A stretch of DNA of 16,458 nucleotides from a bacterium (GTDB lineage: Bacteria > Spirochaetota > Spirochaetia > JABEVK01), in assembly GCA_021781625.1 (NCBI GenBank), contig JAJXWL010000022.1:1-16458 (forward strand), read 5' to 3'. Position numbers and translations under genes: made by a program. Below are positions 1 to 7,325 of this stretch, one piece after another; within the stretch, counting starts at the first letter, position 1; each line of letters opens with the position of its first letter. Under the pieces are notes generated by a model. The model was not told the origin of the DNA. It worked only from the letters and a program-made list of their open reading frames with translations, and made no database searches.

Positions 1-2
1 GC

Positions 3-392
3 ACCCCCGACGGGATTCTGGTTCCTCCCGCTCTTCGCTTTGACATCCTTGAAGAAATTGAAAAGAAGCTCCCCGGCTTCCCCATTGTACTCCATGGTTC
101 TTCGTCGGTTCCGGTGGAATACGTGAAGCAAATTACTCAGTTCGGCGGAAAGTTGAAGGACACCGTTGGTATTCCTGAAGAACAATTGCGCCGTGCCGCC
201 AAATCGGCCGTTTGCAAAATCAATATTGACTCGGACGGACGCTTGGCCATGACTGCCGCGATCCGCAAGGTCTTTACAGAGAACCCCAGCGAGTTTGACC
301 CCCGCAAGTACCTCGGACCAGCCCGTGACGAGCTGAAAAAGCTCTATATGCACAAAAACCGCGAGGTTTTGGGCTCTGCTGAACGAGGCTAA
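3..392 (+). CDS. fba: Class II fructose-1,6-bisphosphate aldolase, C-terminal part (5' end outside window)
   Basis: This is the C-terminal 129 residues of a zinc-dependent class II aldolase, the glycolytic and gluconeogenic enzyme that interconverts fructose-1,6-bisphosphate with dihydroxyacetone phosphate and glyceraldehyde-3-phosphate in the cytosol. Seen in the sequence: the reading frame is open from base 3; the segment IVLHGSSSVP carries a conserved zinc-ligand His followed by the Gly/Ser phosphate-binding turn; KINIDSDGRLAMT matches the NIDTD-type active-site strand of the family; and the C-terminal helix has FDPRKYLGPARD. The longer tail, GGKLKDTVGIPEEQL, is typical of the longer class II subgroup. 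It is the only plus-strand gene in the window and ends at a TAA 18 nt before a hairpin terminator. No GTG or ATG inside this stretch is needed as a start, because conserved family sequence continues upstream to the window edge. Family assignment is firm. Confidence 0.93.
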   Translation, partial: TPDGILVPPALRFDILEEIEKKLPGFPIVLHGSSSVPVEYVKQITQFGGKLKDTVGIPEEQLRRAAKSAVCKINIDSDGRLAMTAAIRKVFTENPSEFDPRKYLGPARDELKKLYMHKNREVLGSAERG

Positions 393-410
393 AAGAGAGA
401 GCGTTTAAAC

Positions 411-437
411 ACAAAGCCGGCTGACCGCCGGTTTTGT
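411..437. terminator. Bidirectional hairpin terminator between fba and the SPFH operon
   Basis: An 11-bp stem (411-421 with 427-437, one G-T wobble) encloses a 5-nt loop. The stem starts with an A-rich arm and ends in TTTTGT followed by a T-rich run, so it can act as an intrinsic terminator in either direction. It sits between two convergent genes whose stop codons lie about 18 and 17 nt away, which is where a shared terminator is expected. Confidence 0.85.
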
Positions 438-453
438 TATTTAAAGCATGTTG

Positions 454-1401
454 TTATTTAGCCTGTTCGGGGCGCACCGCTTGGGTAGCCAGACGAGTCA
501 CACTATCTAAATTAGTAAGATCAAGGGGCAGAATAACCTTATTGGCTTTTCCTTGAAGGTTGGCCAATTGGGCAACAAACTTTTCAATCATCTGCATTTC
601 GACAGCTAAATCACCGCCAGGTAGGCTCATAGCACCTGCGAGCTTTTCCAGCCCTTCTGCGGTAGCTTTTGAAACTGCCAAAATCTCTGAGGCCCGTCCT
701 TCGGCTTCATTGATTTGCTTTTGCTTTTCCCCTTCAGACTTATTGATGGCCTCTTCCATGATGCCCACCGACTGATTGATCCGTGAATTCATTTCCCCAA
801 TCGACTTGGCTATTTTGGCCCGCTTGTCCCGTTCTGCATTCACCTGCAATTCCATGGTCTTGAGAATACTATGAGGCACGGTGATGTTTTGAATCTCGTA
901 GCGGGTCACCTTGACCCCCCAAGTTTCTAGTGCGTTATCGAGGTTTTTCACTAAAGTAGCATTAATCGTGTCACGTTCTTCGAAGGTCCGATCCAGTTCT
1001 AAGCGGCCAATGACTGATCGCATCATAGTTTGTGCCAATTGAATCGTGGCAAATTTAAAATCAGATATTCCATAGCTGGCTTTCTTAGGGTCGACCACCA
1101 TCAAGTACAACACACCGCCAATCTCTACTCGCACATTGTCCTCTGTAAAACAGGGCTGGGGTGGGACCTCTAAAGCAATCTCTTTCAACGAGTGCAAATA
1201 TCGAACGCGGTCCATCAGTGGGACCAAAAGGTGCAATCCTCCCTCTAGCGTTCGAGAATATTTTCCTAAACGCTCGACAATCAAGACGGATTTAGATGGT
1301 ACTATGCGAATGCTCCGAATCAAAGATACTACGAAAACTGCGGCAGCTGCCCCCAAGATCAAGAGAAGGGGGAAAAATGGGTTGAGAAAGAAGTCACTCA
1401 T
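454..1401 (-). CDS. SPFH/band 7 (stomatin/prohibitin) membrane protein B, QmcA-like
   Basis: This 315-residue protein belongs to the SPFH superfamily, whose members form large oligomeric, membrane-anchored assemblies that often stabilise other membrane proteins. Seen: one hydrophobic N-terminal segment (about residues 8-30); a band 7 domain from about 33 (VPSKSVLIVERLGKYSRTLEGGLHLLVP) through WGVKVTRYEIQNI and beyond; a charged Glu/Lys/Ala-rich coiled-coil region with the typical INEAEGRA motif; and a short C-terminal part ending in KVILPLDLTNL, as in E. coli QmcA. The start ATG has a strong AGGAGGT Shine-Dalgarno (1407-1413) and overlaps the upstream SPFH gene's stop in an ATGA junction, so the pair is probably translationally coupled. 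It is clearly a paralogue of the upstream protein, and both follow an NfeD-like gene, the usual SPFH partner. The biological client is unknown. Confidence 0.9.
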   Translation of the reverse strand: MSDFFLNPFFPLLLILGAAAAVFVVSLIRSIRIVPSKSVLIVERLGKYSRTLEGGLHLLVPLMDRVRYLHSLKEIALEVPPQPCFTEDNVRVEIGGVLYLMVVDPKKASYGISDFKFATIQLAQTMMRSVIGRLELDRTFEERDTINATLVKNLDNALETWGVKVTRYEIQNITVPHSILKTMELQVNAERDKRAKIAKSIGEMNSRINQSVGIMEEAINKSEGEKQKQINEAEGRASEILAVSKATAEGLEKLAGAMSLPGGDLAVEMQMIEKFVAQLANLQGKANKVILPLDLTNLDSVTRLATQAVRPEQAK

Positions 1402-2321
1402 GCTTTACCTCCTGGGCCCATCCCCAACGTGGGCAAAACACTGGTCAAGGAACTTTTGAGTTGAGCCACATCTAAAGGAAGAACCTGAACCTCAGATGAG
1501 CCAAGAAGGCGACCTAGTTGTTGAAAGTACTGATCGGCCACTTGAAGGTTCATAGCTTTTCTGCCATTGGCTTTGCTTAAAGCTTCTGCCACCACCCTCA
1601 AGCCTTCAGCCGTCGCTGTCGTGACGGTTTCAATCGAAATAGCCCTACCTTCGGCTTCATTGATGCGCTTTTGGCGTTCCCCACGCGACAGATTAATAGC
1701 CTCTTCGCGTTCACCCTTCGATACATTGATGCGAGCTTCCTTATCGCCCTCTGACTCTAGAATCTCGGCTCGTTTCACCCGTTCGGCCACGACCTGCTTT
1801 TCCATCGAATCAATTACCGATTTAGTTGGTTCGATATCGCGTATTTCGTACCTAGTTACTTTGACTCCCCAAGGTTCACTAGCCGCATCAATACTTTTTA
1901 CGACCGAAGCATTGATCTGCTCACGCTCACAAAAGGTTTTATCGAGGGCAATTTTTCCGATTTCACTCCGCATCGTGGTTTGAGCCAATTGTGTTGTAGC
2001 CCAGCCGTAGTTTTCAATCCCGTAGCTCGCTTGGACGGGGTCAATCACTCGCAAGTAGAGGACGCCATCCACTTCGACCTGAACATTATCCTGAGTGATG
2101 CAAACCTGCGGTTTTACCGACAGGACTTGCTCTTTAAGTGTATGTTTGTACGCCACCTTTTGTGCAAAGGGAACGACAAAATGTAGGCCGGGTTCTAGAG
2201 CCTTCTTAAACTTTCCAAACTCTTCCAGCAACCAGGCCTGTTGGGCCGGAACCACGCGAACCAATTGAAAGAAAATCCAGATGACCAAAGCCACCAGGCC
2301 GTAAATTAGCCATGTGAGCAT
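1398..2321 (-). CDS. SPFH/band 7 (stomatin/prohibitin) membrane protein A, QmcA-like
   Basis: This 307-residue stomatin-type SPFH protein lies upstream of its paralogue in the operon. Seen: an N-terminal hydrophobic anchor (about residues 3-20); the band 7 domain beginning RVVPAQQAWLLEEFGKFKKALEPGLHFVVP; the core segments LYLRVIDPVQASYGI, LAQTTMRSEIGKIALD and WGVKVTRYEIRDI; then a long charged coiled coil ending in RINEAEGRA and a short C-terminal tail with VQVLPLDVAQL. It aligns over its whole length with the neighbouring SPFH protein, so the pair arose by duplication, old enough to leave extensive divergence. An AAGGAG-type Shine-Dalgarno (about 2329-2335) precedes the ATG and lies within the end of the NfeD-like gene, only 4 nt upstream. 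Members of this family usually anchor multimeric cage-like assemblies in the inner membrane. Client or substrate cannot be read from the sequence. Confidence 0.9.
   Translation of the reverse strand: MLTWLIYGLVALVIWIFFQLVRVVPAQQAWLLEEFGKFKKALEPGLHFVVPFAQKVAYKHTLKEQVLSVKPQVCITQDNVQVEVDGVLYLRVIDPVQASYGIENYGWATTQLAQTTMRSEIGKIALDKTFCEREQINASVVKSIDAASEPWGVKVTRYEIRDIEPTKSVIDSMEKQVVAERVKRAEILESEGDKEARINVSKGEREEAINLSRGERQKRINEAEGRAISIETVTTATAEGLRVVAEALSKANGRKAMNLQVADQYFQQLGRLLGSSEVQVLPLDVAQLKSSLTSVLPTLGMGPGGKA
1407..1413 (-). promoter_or_regulatory. Strong Shine-Dalgarno of the second SPFH gene
   Basis: AGGAGGT lies 5 nt before the ATG at 1401 and inside the end of the upstream SPFH gene. Together with the ATGA overlap it supports efficient coupled translation. 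It also shows that this organism uses classical Shine-Dalgarno sites for internal operon genes, in contrast to the genes at the heads of operons. Confidence 0.85.
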
Positions 2322-2325
2322 GGGC

Positions 2326-2796
2326 TTAACTCCTTTTTTCTAAAGCTTTAAAAGCTTCTTCTATCCGATCTTTTTCACTGAGAGCTACAAAAAGCGTTAA
2401 ACCATCGCGACCGAGAATTTGAACCTCTTTCCCCACGGGGATTGGTTCTTCGGAACGAGCGGACCAAGTGGTTCCCTCAAAACTCACCCGACCCGGTTGT
2501 GTTCCGTCGAGCGCTTCGACCACTTGGGCAGATTTGCCGATGACTTCTTTATCGCGGGAAGAACCTCCGGTGCTTACCAAGCCGCCAAAAAACCGGCGAA
2601 AAAGCCCAATCCCCAACCCCGAGACAACAACCCAAACGGCGAATTGCAGAGGTAAGGCGGTATTAAAAAACGGAAGAAGGTTCAGCACAGCCAAAATTAA
2701 AGCCGCTAACCCCGGGATGAGAAAATCAATGAGTGAAGTAAACAGGGCTGCTGAAACCAGCCCTAAACCTAAAAGGCCCCAAATCCATAAGAACAT
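2326..2796 (-). CDS. NfeD-like membrane protein (short form, YbbJ type)
   Basis: This 156-residue protein is of the short NfeD class: two or three hydrophobic segments in residues 1-72, then a soluble OB-fold domain (about 85-140) with the signature GRVSFEGTTWSARSEEPIPVGKEVQIL and a final strand ending LTLFVA. It lacks the ClpP-like protease domain of long NfeD proteins. Genes of this class nearly always sit beside SPFH genes (qmcA-ybbJ in E. coli) and their products are thought to assemble with SPFH oligomers. Here it heads an operon with two SPFH paralogues, 4 nt before the first. The start ATG has no usable Shine-Dalgarno, since AAAGG lies 1 nt from it. A well-formed promoter places the predicted transcription start on the A of the ATG, so translation is probably from a leaderless mRNA. 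No better in-frame start exists without losing the first membrane segment. Confidence 0.88.
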   Translation of the reverse strand: MFLWIWGLLGLGLVSAALFTSLIDFLIPGLAALILAVLNLLPFFNTALPLQFAVWVVVSGLGIGLFRRFFGGLVSTGGSSRDKEVIGKSAQVVEALDGTQPGRVSFEGTTWSARSEEPIPVGKEVQILGRDGLTLFVALSEKDRIEEAFKALEKRS

Positions 2797-2802
2797 GCCT
2801 TT

Positions 2803-2831
2803 ATTGTAAGGCAGGTTGGGTCAGGGCTCAA
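2803..2831 (-). promoter_or_regulatory. Sigma-70-type promoter of the nfeD-SPFH-SPFH operon, leaderless
   Basis: On the minus strand a TTGAGC -35 (2826-2831) and a TACAAT -10 (2803-2808) are separated by exactly 17 nt. The -10 ends 6 nt before the nfeD ATG, so the expected first transcribed base is the A of that ATG (2796). The -35 begins 4 nt after the aspS stop codon, which suggests that the SPFH operon can be expressed separately from the translation operon upstream. I see no terminator between the two. Confidence 0.65.
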
Positions 2832-2835
2832 GGGC

Positions 2836-4113
2836 TCAGGGACGAATACGTTTTCGGTCCCTAGGAAACGGACTGGCTTCTTTGACGTTGGGTAGACCAA
2901 GAATTCGAGCGGTCAAGCGTTCCACACCGATGGCAAACCCGCCGTGAGGGGGGCAACCGTACTGATAAATGGACGCGTAGTCGGACATTCCTTCCCGGGT
3001 AAGACCAAATTTGGGAAGAGCGTCCAGGAACATCGCTAAATCATTGAGGCGTCGGCCCCCCGAGGTGATTTCCAGTCCACGGAAGATCAAGTCAAAACTC
3101 ATGGTCTTCAGGCCATCAGCACTCGGGAAGGTGTAAAATGGCCGCTTTTTTCGGGGCCAACCATTGATAAAGACCGCATCCACTCCGAATTCGCGCACGG
3201 CCCAATCGCACAGGGCCCGTTCCCCTTCGGGGGCAATTTCAAAGACTTTCTTCCCGGTTTCTTTCGTGATGAGGTCTTTGGCTTCTTCGTGATCAACCAC
3301 GGGAGCTTTCAGCATCGAACCAGGACCGGGCACACTGGCCCCCCAAAGTGCCAACTCGGCTTGATTGTGTTCTGCCACTTTTGTAAAGACGTAGTCGAGT
3401 AGACCGCGTTCAAAATTCATGAGGTCGGTTTCGTTCTCGATAAAGGCCATTTCGACGTCAAACGAGACGTACTCGTTCAAATGGCGGGGGGTATCGTGTT
3501 TTTCAGCACGGTAGGCGTGGGAAATTTCAAAGACTCGTTCCAACCCCGACGAGACCATGACTTCTTTATAAAACTGAGGGGACTGCGCCAAGTAGACTTT
3601 GTTTTCAAAATACTCCACCGAAAACAAGTTGGTACCACCTTCGGTACCCGTGCTGATCAGCTTTGAGGTTTTGATTTCAAAGAAGTCCTGCTGGTGCATA
3701 TACTCTGACAGGTAACGCAAGAGGGATGACTGCAATTCAAAGATGGCGCGAAGTTTAGGGAGGCGTAAGGCAATCACACGGTTATCCAGGAGGGCTTCTA
3801 ACGGATATTTATCCGCTTCTTGGTAAATAGCTAAAGGAATTTCAGGGTCTGCGGCAGAAAGCACTTCCACCGAAACCTGATCCAGTTCGACACCGCCGGG
3901 AGCCTTGTCGTTCGCGGCTACTCGTCCGCGAACTTTCAGAACAGACTCATGGGTAAATTCGGGCTTTTCATGGAACACCAACTGAACAAAGCCGGAGCGG
4001 TCGCGCAAAATCACAAAGTTCACCTGACCCAGTTCTCGAATCCGATGAACCCAGCCGAAGACTTCCACTTCGCTGTTTAAATGCTTCGCAACATCTTGAG
4101 CTAATACACGCAC
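2836..4113 (-). CDS. aspS: Archaeal-type aspartyl-tRNA synthetase, probably non-discriminating
   Basis: This class IIb aminoacyl-tRNA synthetase (425 residues) charges tRNA with aspartate. Seen: an N-terminal OB-fold anticodon-binding domain (about 1-110, GWVHRIRELG, NFVILRDRSG); ISTGTEGGTNLFSVEYF and LAQSPQFYKE of the catalytic core; motif 2 around YRAEKHDTPRHLNE; motif 3 at 391-405 (GGFAIGVERLTARIL); and a C-terminal FPRDRKRI. The last marks AspRS rather than AsnRS. It lacks the large bacterial GAD insertion and so is of the archaeal/eukaryal type. His23 (GWVH) and Pro72 (KAPGG) occupy the positions known in archaeal enzymes to allow tRNA(Asn) as well as tRNA(Asp). It closes the gatCAB operon, as expected if it supplies Asp-tRNA(Asn). 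I prefer the GTG start at 4113, because it gives the usual about 20 residues before GWVH and has a GGGGGA upstream. A TTG at 4164 would add 17 unconserved residues and has no ribosome site. Confidence 0.92.
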   Translation of the reverse strand: MRVLAQDVAKHLNSEVEVFGWVHRIRELGQVNFVILRDRSGFVQLVFHEKPEFTHESVLKVRGRVAANDKAPGGVELDQVSVEVLSAADPEIPLAIYQEADKYPLEALLDNRVIALRLPKLRAIFELQSSLLRYLSEYMHQQDFFEIKTSKLISTGTEGGTNLFSVEYFENKVYLAQSPQFYKEVMVSSGLERVFEISHAYRAEKHDTPRHLNEYVSFDVEMAFIENETDLMNFERGLLDYVFTKVAEHNQAELALWGASVPGPGSMLKAPVVDHEEAKDLITKETGKKVFEIAPEGERALCDWAVREFGVDAVFINGWPRKKRPFYTFPSADGLKTMSFDLIFRGLEITSGGRRLNDLAMFLDALPKFGLTREGMSDYASIYQYGCPPHGGFAIGVERLTARILGLPNVKEASPFPRDRKRIRP

Positions 4114-4182
4114 CGCTATTCCCCCGCCTGACAATATCGCTTTGTTGTACCGACTTCGGGTCAAAAAGGCAAGGGGAATGAG

Positions 4183-5601
4183 TTAACCCAGAGCTTTTGC
4201 CAAGAGTTGATTGACCAACGCGGGGGCCGCACGGCCTCCGGTAGCCTGCATCACCTGGCCTACTAAAAAGCCCTTTTGCCGTTGATCTCCGGCTCGGATC
4301 GCGGCCACCACACCAGCATGCTCGGCAAACACCTGGTCGAGAATAGGTTGCAATTGACTTTCGGTCGTCAGGGCTTCCCAGCCTTTTTCCTTCACGAGAG
4401 CTTCGGGGTCTTTATTTTCTTCAAACACGGCGATCAATAACTGCTTGGCAATTTTGATATGAATGCGGCCAGAATCTAAGAGTGTGACCAATTGAGCCAA
4501 GCGGGCGCTCGATAAAGGACTCGCCTCCAAGGTCAGGTCAAAATGCTTGAGTTCTTTCTGGACATCGCCCATTAACCAGTTCGCAACGGCAGGACCTTGC
4601 CCGCAACTTTTGGCCGTGGTTTCAAAATAGTCGGCCAAGCTTTTGGTCTCACTGACAAAGTCTGCCTGCTCGGCACTCAAGTTCCAACTCGATTTCAAGC
4701 GCTCTCGTCGAGCCAGGGGGAGTTCAACCTGCAGGCTGTCCACGAGCCGTAAAAAGTCAGCGGTCGGGACAAACGGGGGCAAATCCGGCTCAGGGAAGTA
4801 CCGATAGTCGTGACTGGATTCTTTACTGCGCATGGACTCGGTGACGTCACGGTTCTCGTTCCACAGCCGAGTTTCTTGGACGATGCGGGTCCCCGCTTCG
4901 AACTGGGCACTTTGTCGCTTAAATTCAAACTCAAGCGCCTTACGGACAAAGCGGCTAGAGTTCAGGTTTTTCACCTCAACTTTTGTCCCCAGACCTGCCC
5001 CCGGCTTGTTAATCGAAATGTTAGCGTCACAGCGCAACGAACCTTCTTCCATATTGCCGTCAGAAACATGCAGGTAGCGAACCAAGCGTTGAAAATACTG
5101 AAGGAATTTCTCGGCTTCTTCCCCACCCGTCAAATCGGGCTCTGTGACGATTTCGAGGAGGGGGTAACCGGTACGGTTATAGTCACACAAGCTCATGTCA
5201 CCAGCATGGATCATCTTGCCTGCGTCTTCTTCGAGGTGAACGTCGTGAATGCGCACCCGCTTAGTGACCCCTTCGCCAAGGGGTACATCGATGAAGCCGT
5301 TTTCTCCGACAGGATCCCGGAACTGGCTGATCTGATAGTTTTTCGGTAAGTCGGGGTAAAAGTAATTTTTGCGTTCAAAGAGAGTTCGCGGCGACAAACG
5401 GCAGTTGAGGGCTTGCGCGACCACGTAGGCCAGTTTAATCGCCTCTTCGTTCAAGACGGGCAAAACGCCGGGGTAACCCAAACAAACAGGACAGACATTG
5501 GTATTCGGTTCGTCGCCGTAATGGGCCTTGCACGAACAGAAAACCTTGCTCTTGGTCAAAAGGTGGATATGGATTTCCAAACCGACAAAGGTGTCGTACA
5601 T
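4183..5601 (-). CDS. gatB: Asp/Glu-tRNA amidotransferase subunit B (GatB)
   Basis: GatB is the tRNA-binding and kinase subunit of the GatCAB amidotransferase. It phosphorylates the misacylated Asp or Glu on tRNA(Asn) or tRNA(Gln) before ammonia from GatA completes the amide. Seen: the N-terminal signature FVGLEIHIHLLTKSKVFCSC; a four-cysteine cluster (Cys22, 24, 37, 40) with EPNTNVCPVCLGYPGVLPVLN; the core motifs DYNRTGYPLLEIVTEPD, GSLRCDANIS and YRYFPEPDLPP; and a C-terminal helical YqeY-like tail. At 472 residues it has the normal family length. The ATG at 5601 overlaps the gatA stop as TGATG and has GGAG (5608-5611) 6 nt upstream. An ATG further upstream at 5634 lacks a ribosome site and would add 11 residues not found in the family. 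It is coupled to gatA and lies upstream of aspS. Confidence 0.96.
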   Translation of the reverse strand: MYDTFVGLEIHIHLLTKSKVFCSCKAHYGDEPNTNVCPVCLGYPGVLPVLNEEAIKLAYVVAQALNCRLSPRTLFERKNYFYPDLPKNYQISQFRDPVGENGFIDVPLGEGVTKRVRIHDVHLEEDAGKMIHAGDMSLCDYNRTGYPLLEIVTEPDLTGGEEAEKFLQYFQRLVRYLHVSDGNMEEGSLRCDANISINKPGAGLGTKVEVKNLNSSRFVRKALEFEFKRQSAQFEAGTRIVQETRLWNENRDVTESMRSKESSHDYRYFPEPDLPPFVPTADFLRLVDSLQVELPLARRERLKSSWNLSAEQADFVSETKSLADYFETTAKSCGQGPAVANWLMGDVQKELKHFDLTLEASPLSSARLAQLVTLLDSGRIHIKIAKQLLIAVFEENKDPEALVKEKGWEALTTESQLQPILDQVFAEHAGVVAAIRAGDQRQKGFLVGQVMQATGGRAAPALVNQLLAKALG

Positions 5602-6998
5602 CAAAGACTCCAGTCCAGGGAGGTTCCCGGGCATACTGCCGGAGGGACAACCTCGGCAAAGCGTTCAGCGACCTCAAAGAGGCGCCCTTCTTCAAACACA
5701 GGGGCCAGCACCTGCAAACCCACAGGAAGCCCGTCGGCTAAACCGGCAGGAAAGCTCAAGCCAGGCTGTCCAGTTAAGTTCGCCGTGACCGTGAACTTAT
5801 CGGCGAGTTTTTGTTGGAAAGAGCTCATCGCCGTGTCGCCGTGCGCAAAGGCGGTGGTGGGAAAGGTCGGTGACAAAAAGACGTCGGCTTCTTCAAAAAT
5901 CCGGTCAAAATCGCGGCGAATCGCCGTGCGCACCTTTTGAGCCTTGGTGTAGTACTGGTCTTGGAAACCGCTTCGTAACACATAGGTTCCCAACAGAATA
6001 CGCGTTTTGACCTCGTCCCCAAACCCGGCGGTGCGGGCTTTTCGAATCAGATCTTCTGGATTTTCTGCATACTCGGGACGCAGGCCGTAACGAATCCCGT
6101 TAAAACGAGCCAAGTTGGCGCTGGCTTCGGCGGTGGCGATCGTGTAGTACGCACTGACGGCGTACTCCAGTAGAGGAAGTTCAACCTCTACCAAGGTATA
6201 CCCCAACTTTTTCAGTTGAACTAATGCGTCTCGGTAAACCGACTCGACTCCAGGGGCTAAGCCGGTTAAACTTTTCAAGACGCCGATTTTTCGGACGGGT
6301 CTGGCCGGACCAGGTTCGCTGGGGAGCGAGGTTTGGTCGTTCGGATCAGCCCCCTTAATTAAGTCGTACACGGCACGGGTTAAGCCCACGGTCTGAGCTA
6401 AAACGCCGATGACTTCCAGGGATGACGCGTATGCCGTTAAACCAAAGCGGCTTACGGTGCCATACGTAGGCTTTAAGCCATAGACCCCACAAAAGGAGGC
6501 CGGTTGACGCACAGAGCCCCCCGTATCGCTCCCCAAAGCGAAGGGGACTTGTCCCGCCGCCACACACGCCGCACTGCCCCCCGACGAACCGCCGGAGACT
6601 CGAGTCGGGTCCCAGGGATTACTGGTTTTGGCGAGGGCCGAGTTATCTGTAGAAGAGCCCATGCCAAATTCATCGAGGTTGGTTTTACCCACGGGTAAAG
6701 CCCCCGCGTCGATTAGCTTTTGCACAGCTGTGGCGGTATAAGGACTAGTGAGGCCTTCAAGCATCTTGCTACCGCAGGTCAAAGGGAACCCGGCCACAGC
6801 AATGTTATCTTTTACACCAAACGGCAAGCCTGAGACAGGACTTGAGGTTGCCTTAGCCGCTTCCGGGGTCACAGTAGGCTTGGCTTGGGGGTTAAAGCTG
6901 AGGAACGCACCGATCTTGGCTTCCCAAGCTTTGGTGTAGGCGGTATAGGAAGCGGATTTTTCAGAAAAACGCCTCCACGAGTCTTCGAGTTTCGCCAT
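5601..6998 (-). CDS. gatA: Asp/Glu-tRNA amidotransferase subunit A (GatA)
   Basis: GatA is the amidase-signature subunit of GatCAB and hydrolyses glutamine to supply ammonia for tRNA-bound amidation. Seen: the amidase-signature domain covers most of the 465 residues. The Ser-cisSer-Lys triad is intact as Lys63 (PFGVKDN), Ser138 (GGSSGGS) and Ser162 (DTGGSVRQP). Their spacing of 75 and 24 residues is that of known GatA enzymes. Other family markers are GKTNLDEFGMGSSTDNSA, GVYGLKPTYGTVSRFGL and a C-terminal GQPGLSFPAGL. The ATG has an AGGAG-type Shine-Dalgarno about 7 nt upstream, and the gap to gatC is 9 nt. The stop codon overlaps the gatB start by one base. Nothing appears truncated. Confidence 0.97.
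   Translation of the reverse strand: MAKLEDSWRRFSEKSASYTAYTKAWEAKIGAFLSFNPQAKPTVTPEAAKATSSPVSGLPFGVKDNIAVAGFPLTCGSKMLEGLTSPYTATAVQKLIDAGALPVGKTNLDEFGMGSSTDNSALAKTSNPWDPTRVSGGSSGGSAACVAAGQVPFALGSDTGGSVRQPASFCGVYGLKPTYGTVSRFGLTAYASSLEVIGVLAQTVGLTRAVYDLIKGADPNDQTSLPSEPGPARPVRKIGVLKSLTGLAPGVESVYRDALVQLKKLGYTLVEVELPLLEYAVSAYYTIATAEASANLARFNGIRYGLRPEYAENPEDLIRKARTAGFGDEVKTRILLGTYVLRSGFQDQYYTKAQKVRTAIRRDFDRIFEEADVFLSPTFPTTAFAHGDTAMSSFQQKLADKFTVTANLTGQPGLSFPAGLADGLPVGLQVLAPVFEEGRLFEVAERFAEVVPPAVCPGTSLDWSL
5608..5611 (-). promoter_or_regulatory. Ribosome site fixing the gatB start
   Basis: GGAG stands 6 nt before the ATG at 5601, which overlaps the gatA TGA. The alternative ATG at 5634 has no comparable site, so this decides the gatB start. 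Confidence 0.7.
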
Positions 6999-7007
6999 GG
7001 AGGTCTC

Positions 7008-7286
7008 CTATAGGACGTTGGGGATCACAATAAAACGGTCTTCCAGTTCAGGAGCTCTTTCCAGAGCGGCATCGGCCAAGGAACTGGGAGTAACAGCATC
7101 GGGGCGAACGCGGTTGGCTTTCACAAAGGCATGGGTCGTCGGTTCCAGGCCGTCGGTGTCGACCTCTTTCATTTGTTCGAAGTACGCCACCATCTGGGTC
7201 ACTTCCCGGCCCAAGCGTTCCAGTTCAGCGGGGGTAAGGGCAATTTGAGCCAATTCCGCCGTAATTTCCAACTCGCGAATGTCCAT
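7008..7286 (-). CDS. gatC: Asp/Glu-tRNA amidotransferase subunit C (GatC)
   Basis: GatC is the small subunit that wraps around the GatA-GatB interface and stabilises the amidotransferase. Seen: the 92-residue form begins MDIRELEITAELAQIALTPAELERLG, followed by the mid-region MVAYFEQMKEVDTDGLEPTTHAF and a C-terminal RFIVIPNVL. These match the family in order and length. The open frame extends to a TTG at 7325, but that codon lies inside a consensus -35 hexamer (TTGACA), and the predicted transcript begins only a few bases before the ATG at 7286. I therefore take the ATG at 7286 as the start. An ATG at 7298 overlaps the predicted -10 and is less likely. There is no Shine-Dalgarno before 7286, so leaderless or near-leaderless initiation is expected. 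It is the first gene of gatC-gatA-gatB-aspS. Confidence 0.92.
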   Translation of the reverse strand: MDIRELEITAELAQIALTPAELERLGREVTQMVAYFEQMKEVDTDGLEPTTHAFVKANRVRPDAVTPSSLADAALERAPELEDRFIVIPNVL

Positions 7287-7296
7287 AATGGGTTTC

Positions 7297-7325
7297 ATTA
7301 ACACAGGAAGCTTTTCTTTTGTCAA
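7297..7325 (-). promoter_or_regulatory. Promoter of the gatCAB-aspS operon
   Basis: The minus strand has a perfect TTGACA -35 (7320-7325), a 17-nt spacer and a GTTAAT -10 (7297-7302) preceded by TGT, an extended -10 arrangement. Transcription would begin around 7286-7290, 0-4 nt before the gatC ATG. The placement supports the shorter gatC start and a leaderless or nearly leaderless message. A second TTGACA lies 20 bp upstream but has no good -10. Confidence 0.65.

Noticed and set aside
2836..4113. Annotation of the class IIb synthetase as AsnRS
   Set aside because: The C-terminal FPRDRKRI and the TEGGTNLFSVEYF region fit AspRS. AsnRS normally ends with an FPR-TPGR-type sequence.
4114..4164. 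Upstream TTG start for aspS
   Set aside because: The added 17 residues have no counterpart in archaeal-type AspRS and no ribosome site precedes the TTG, whereas the GTG at 4113 gives the usual N-terminus.
4810..5349. Open frame of 179 codons on the plus strand
   Set aside because: It lies wholly opposite gatB and resembles no protein family. The same holds for the other plus-strand frames opposite gatA, recD and the SPFH genes.
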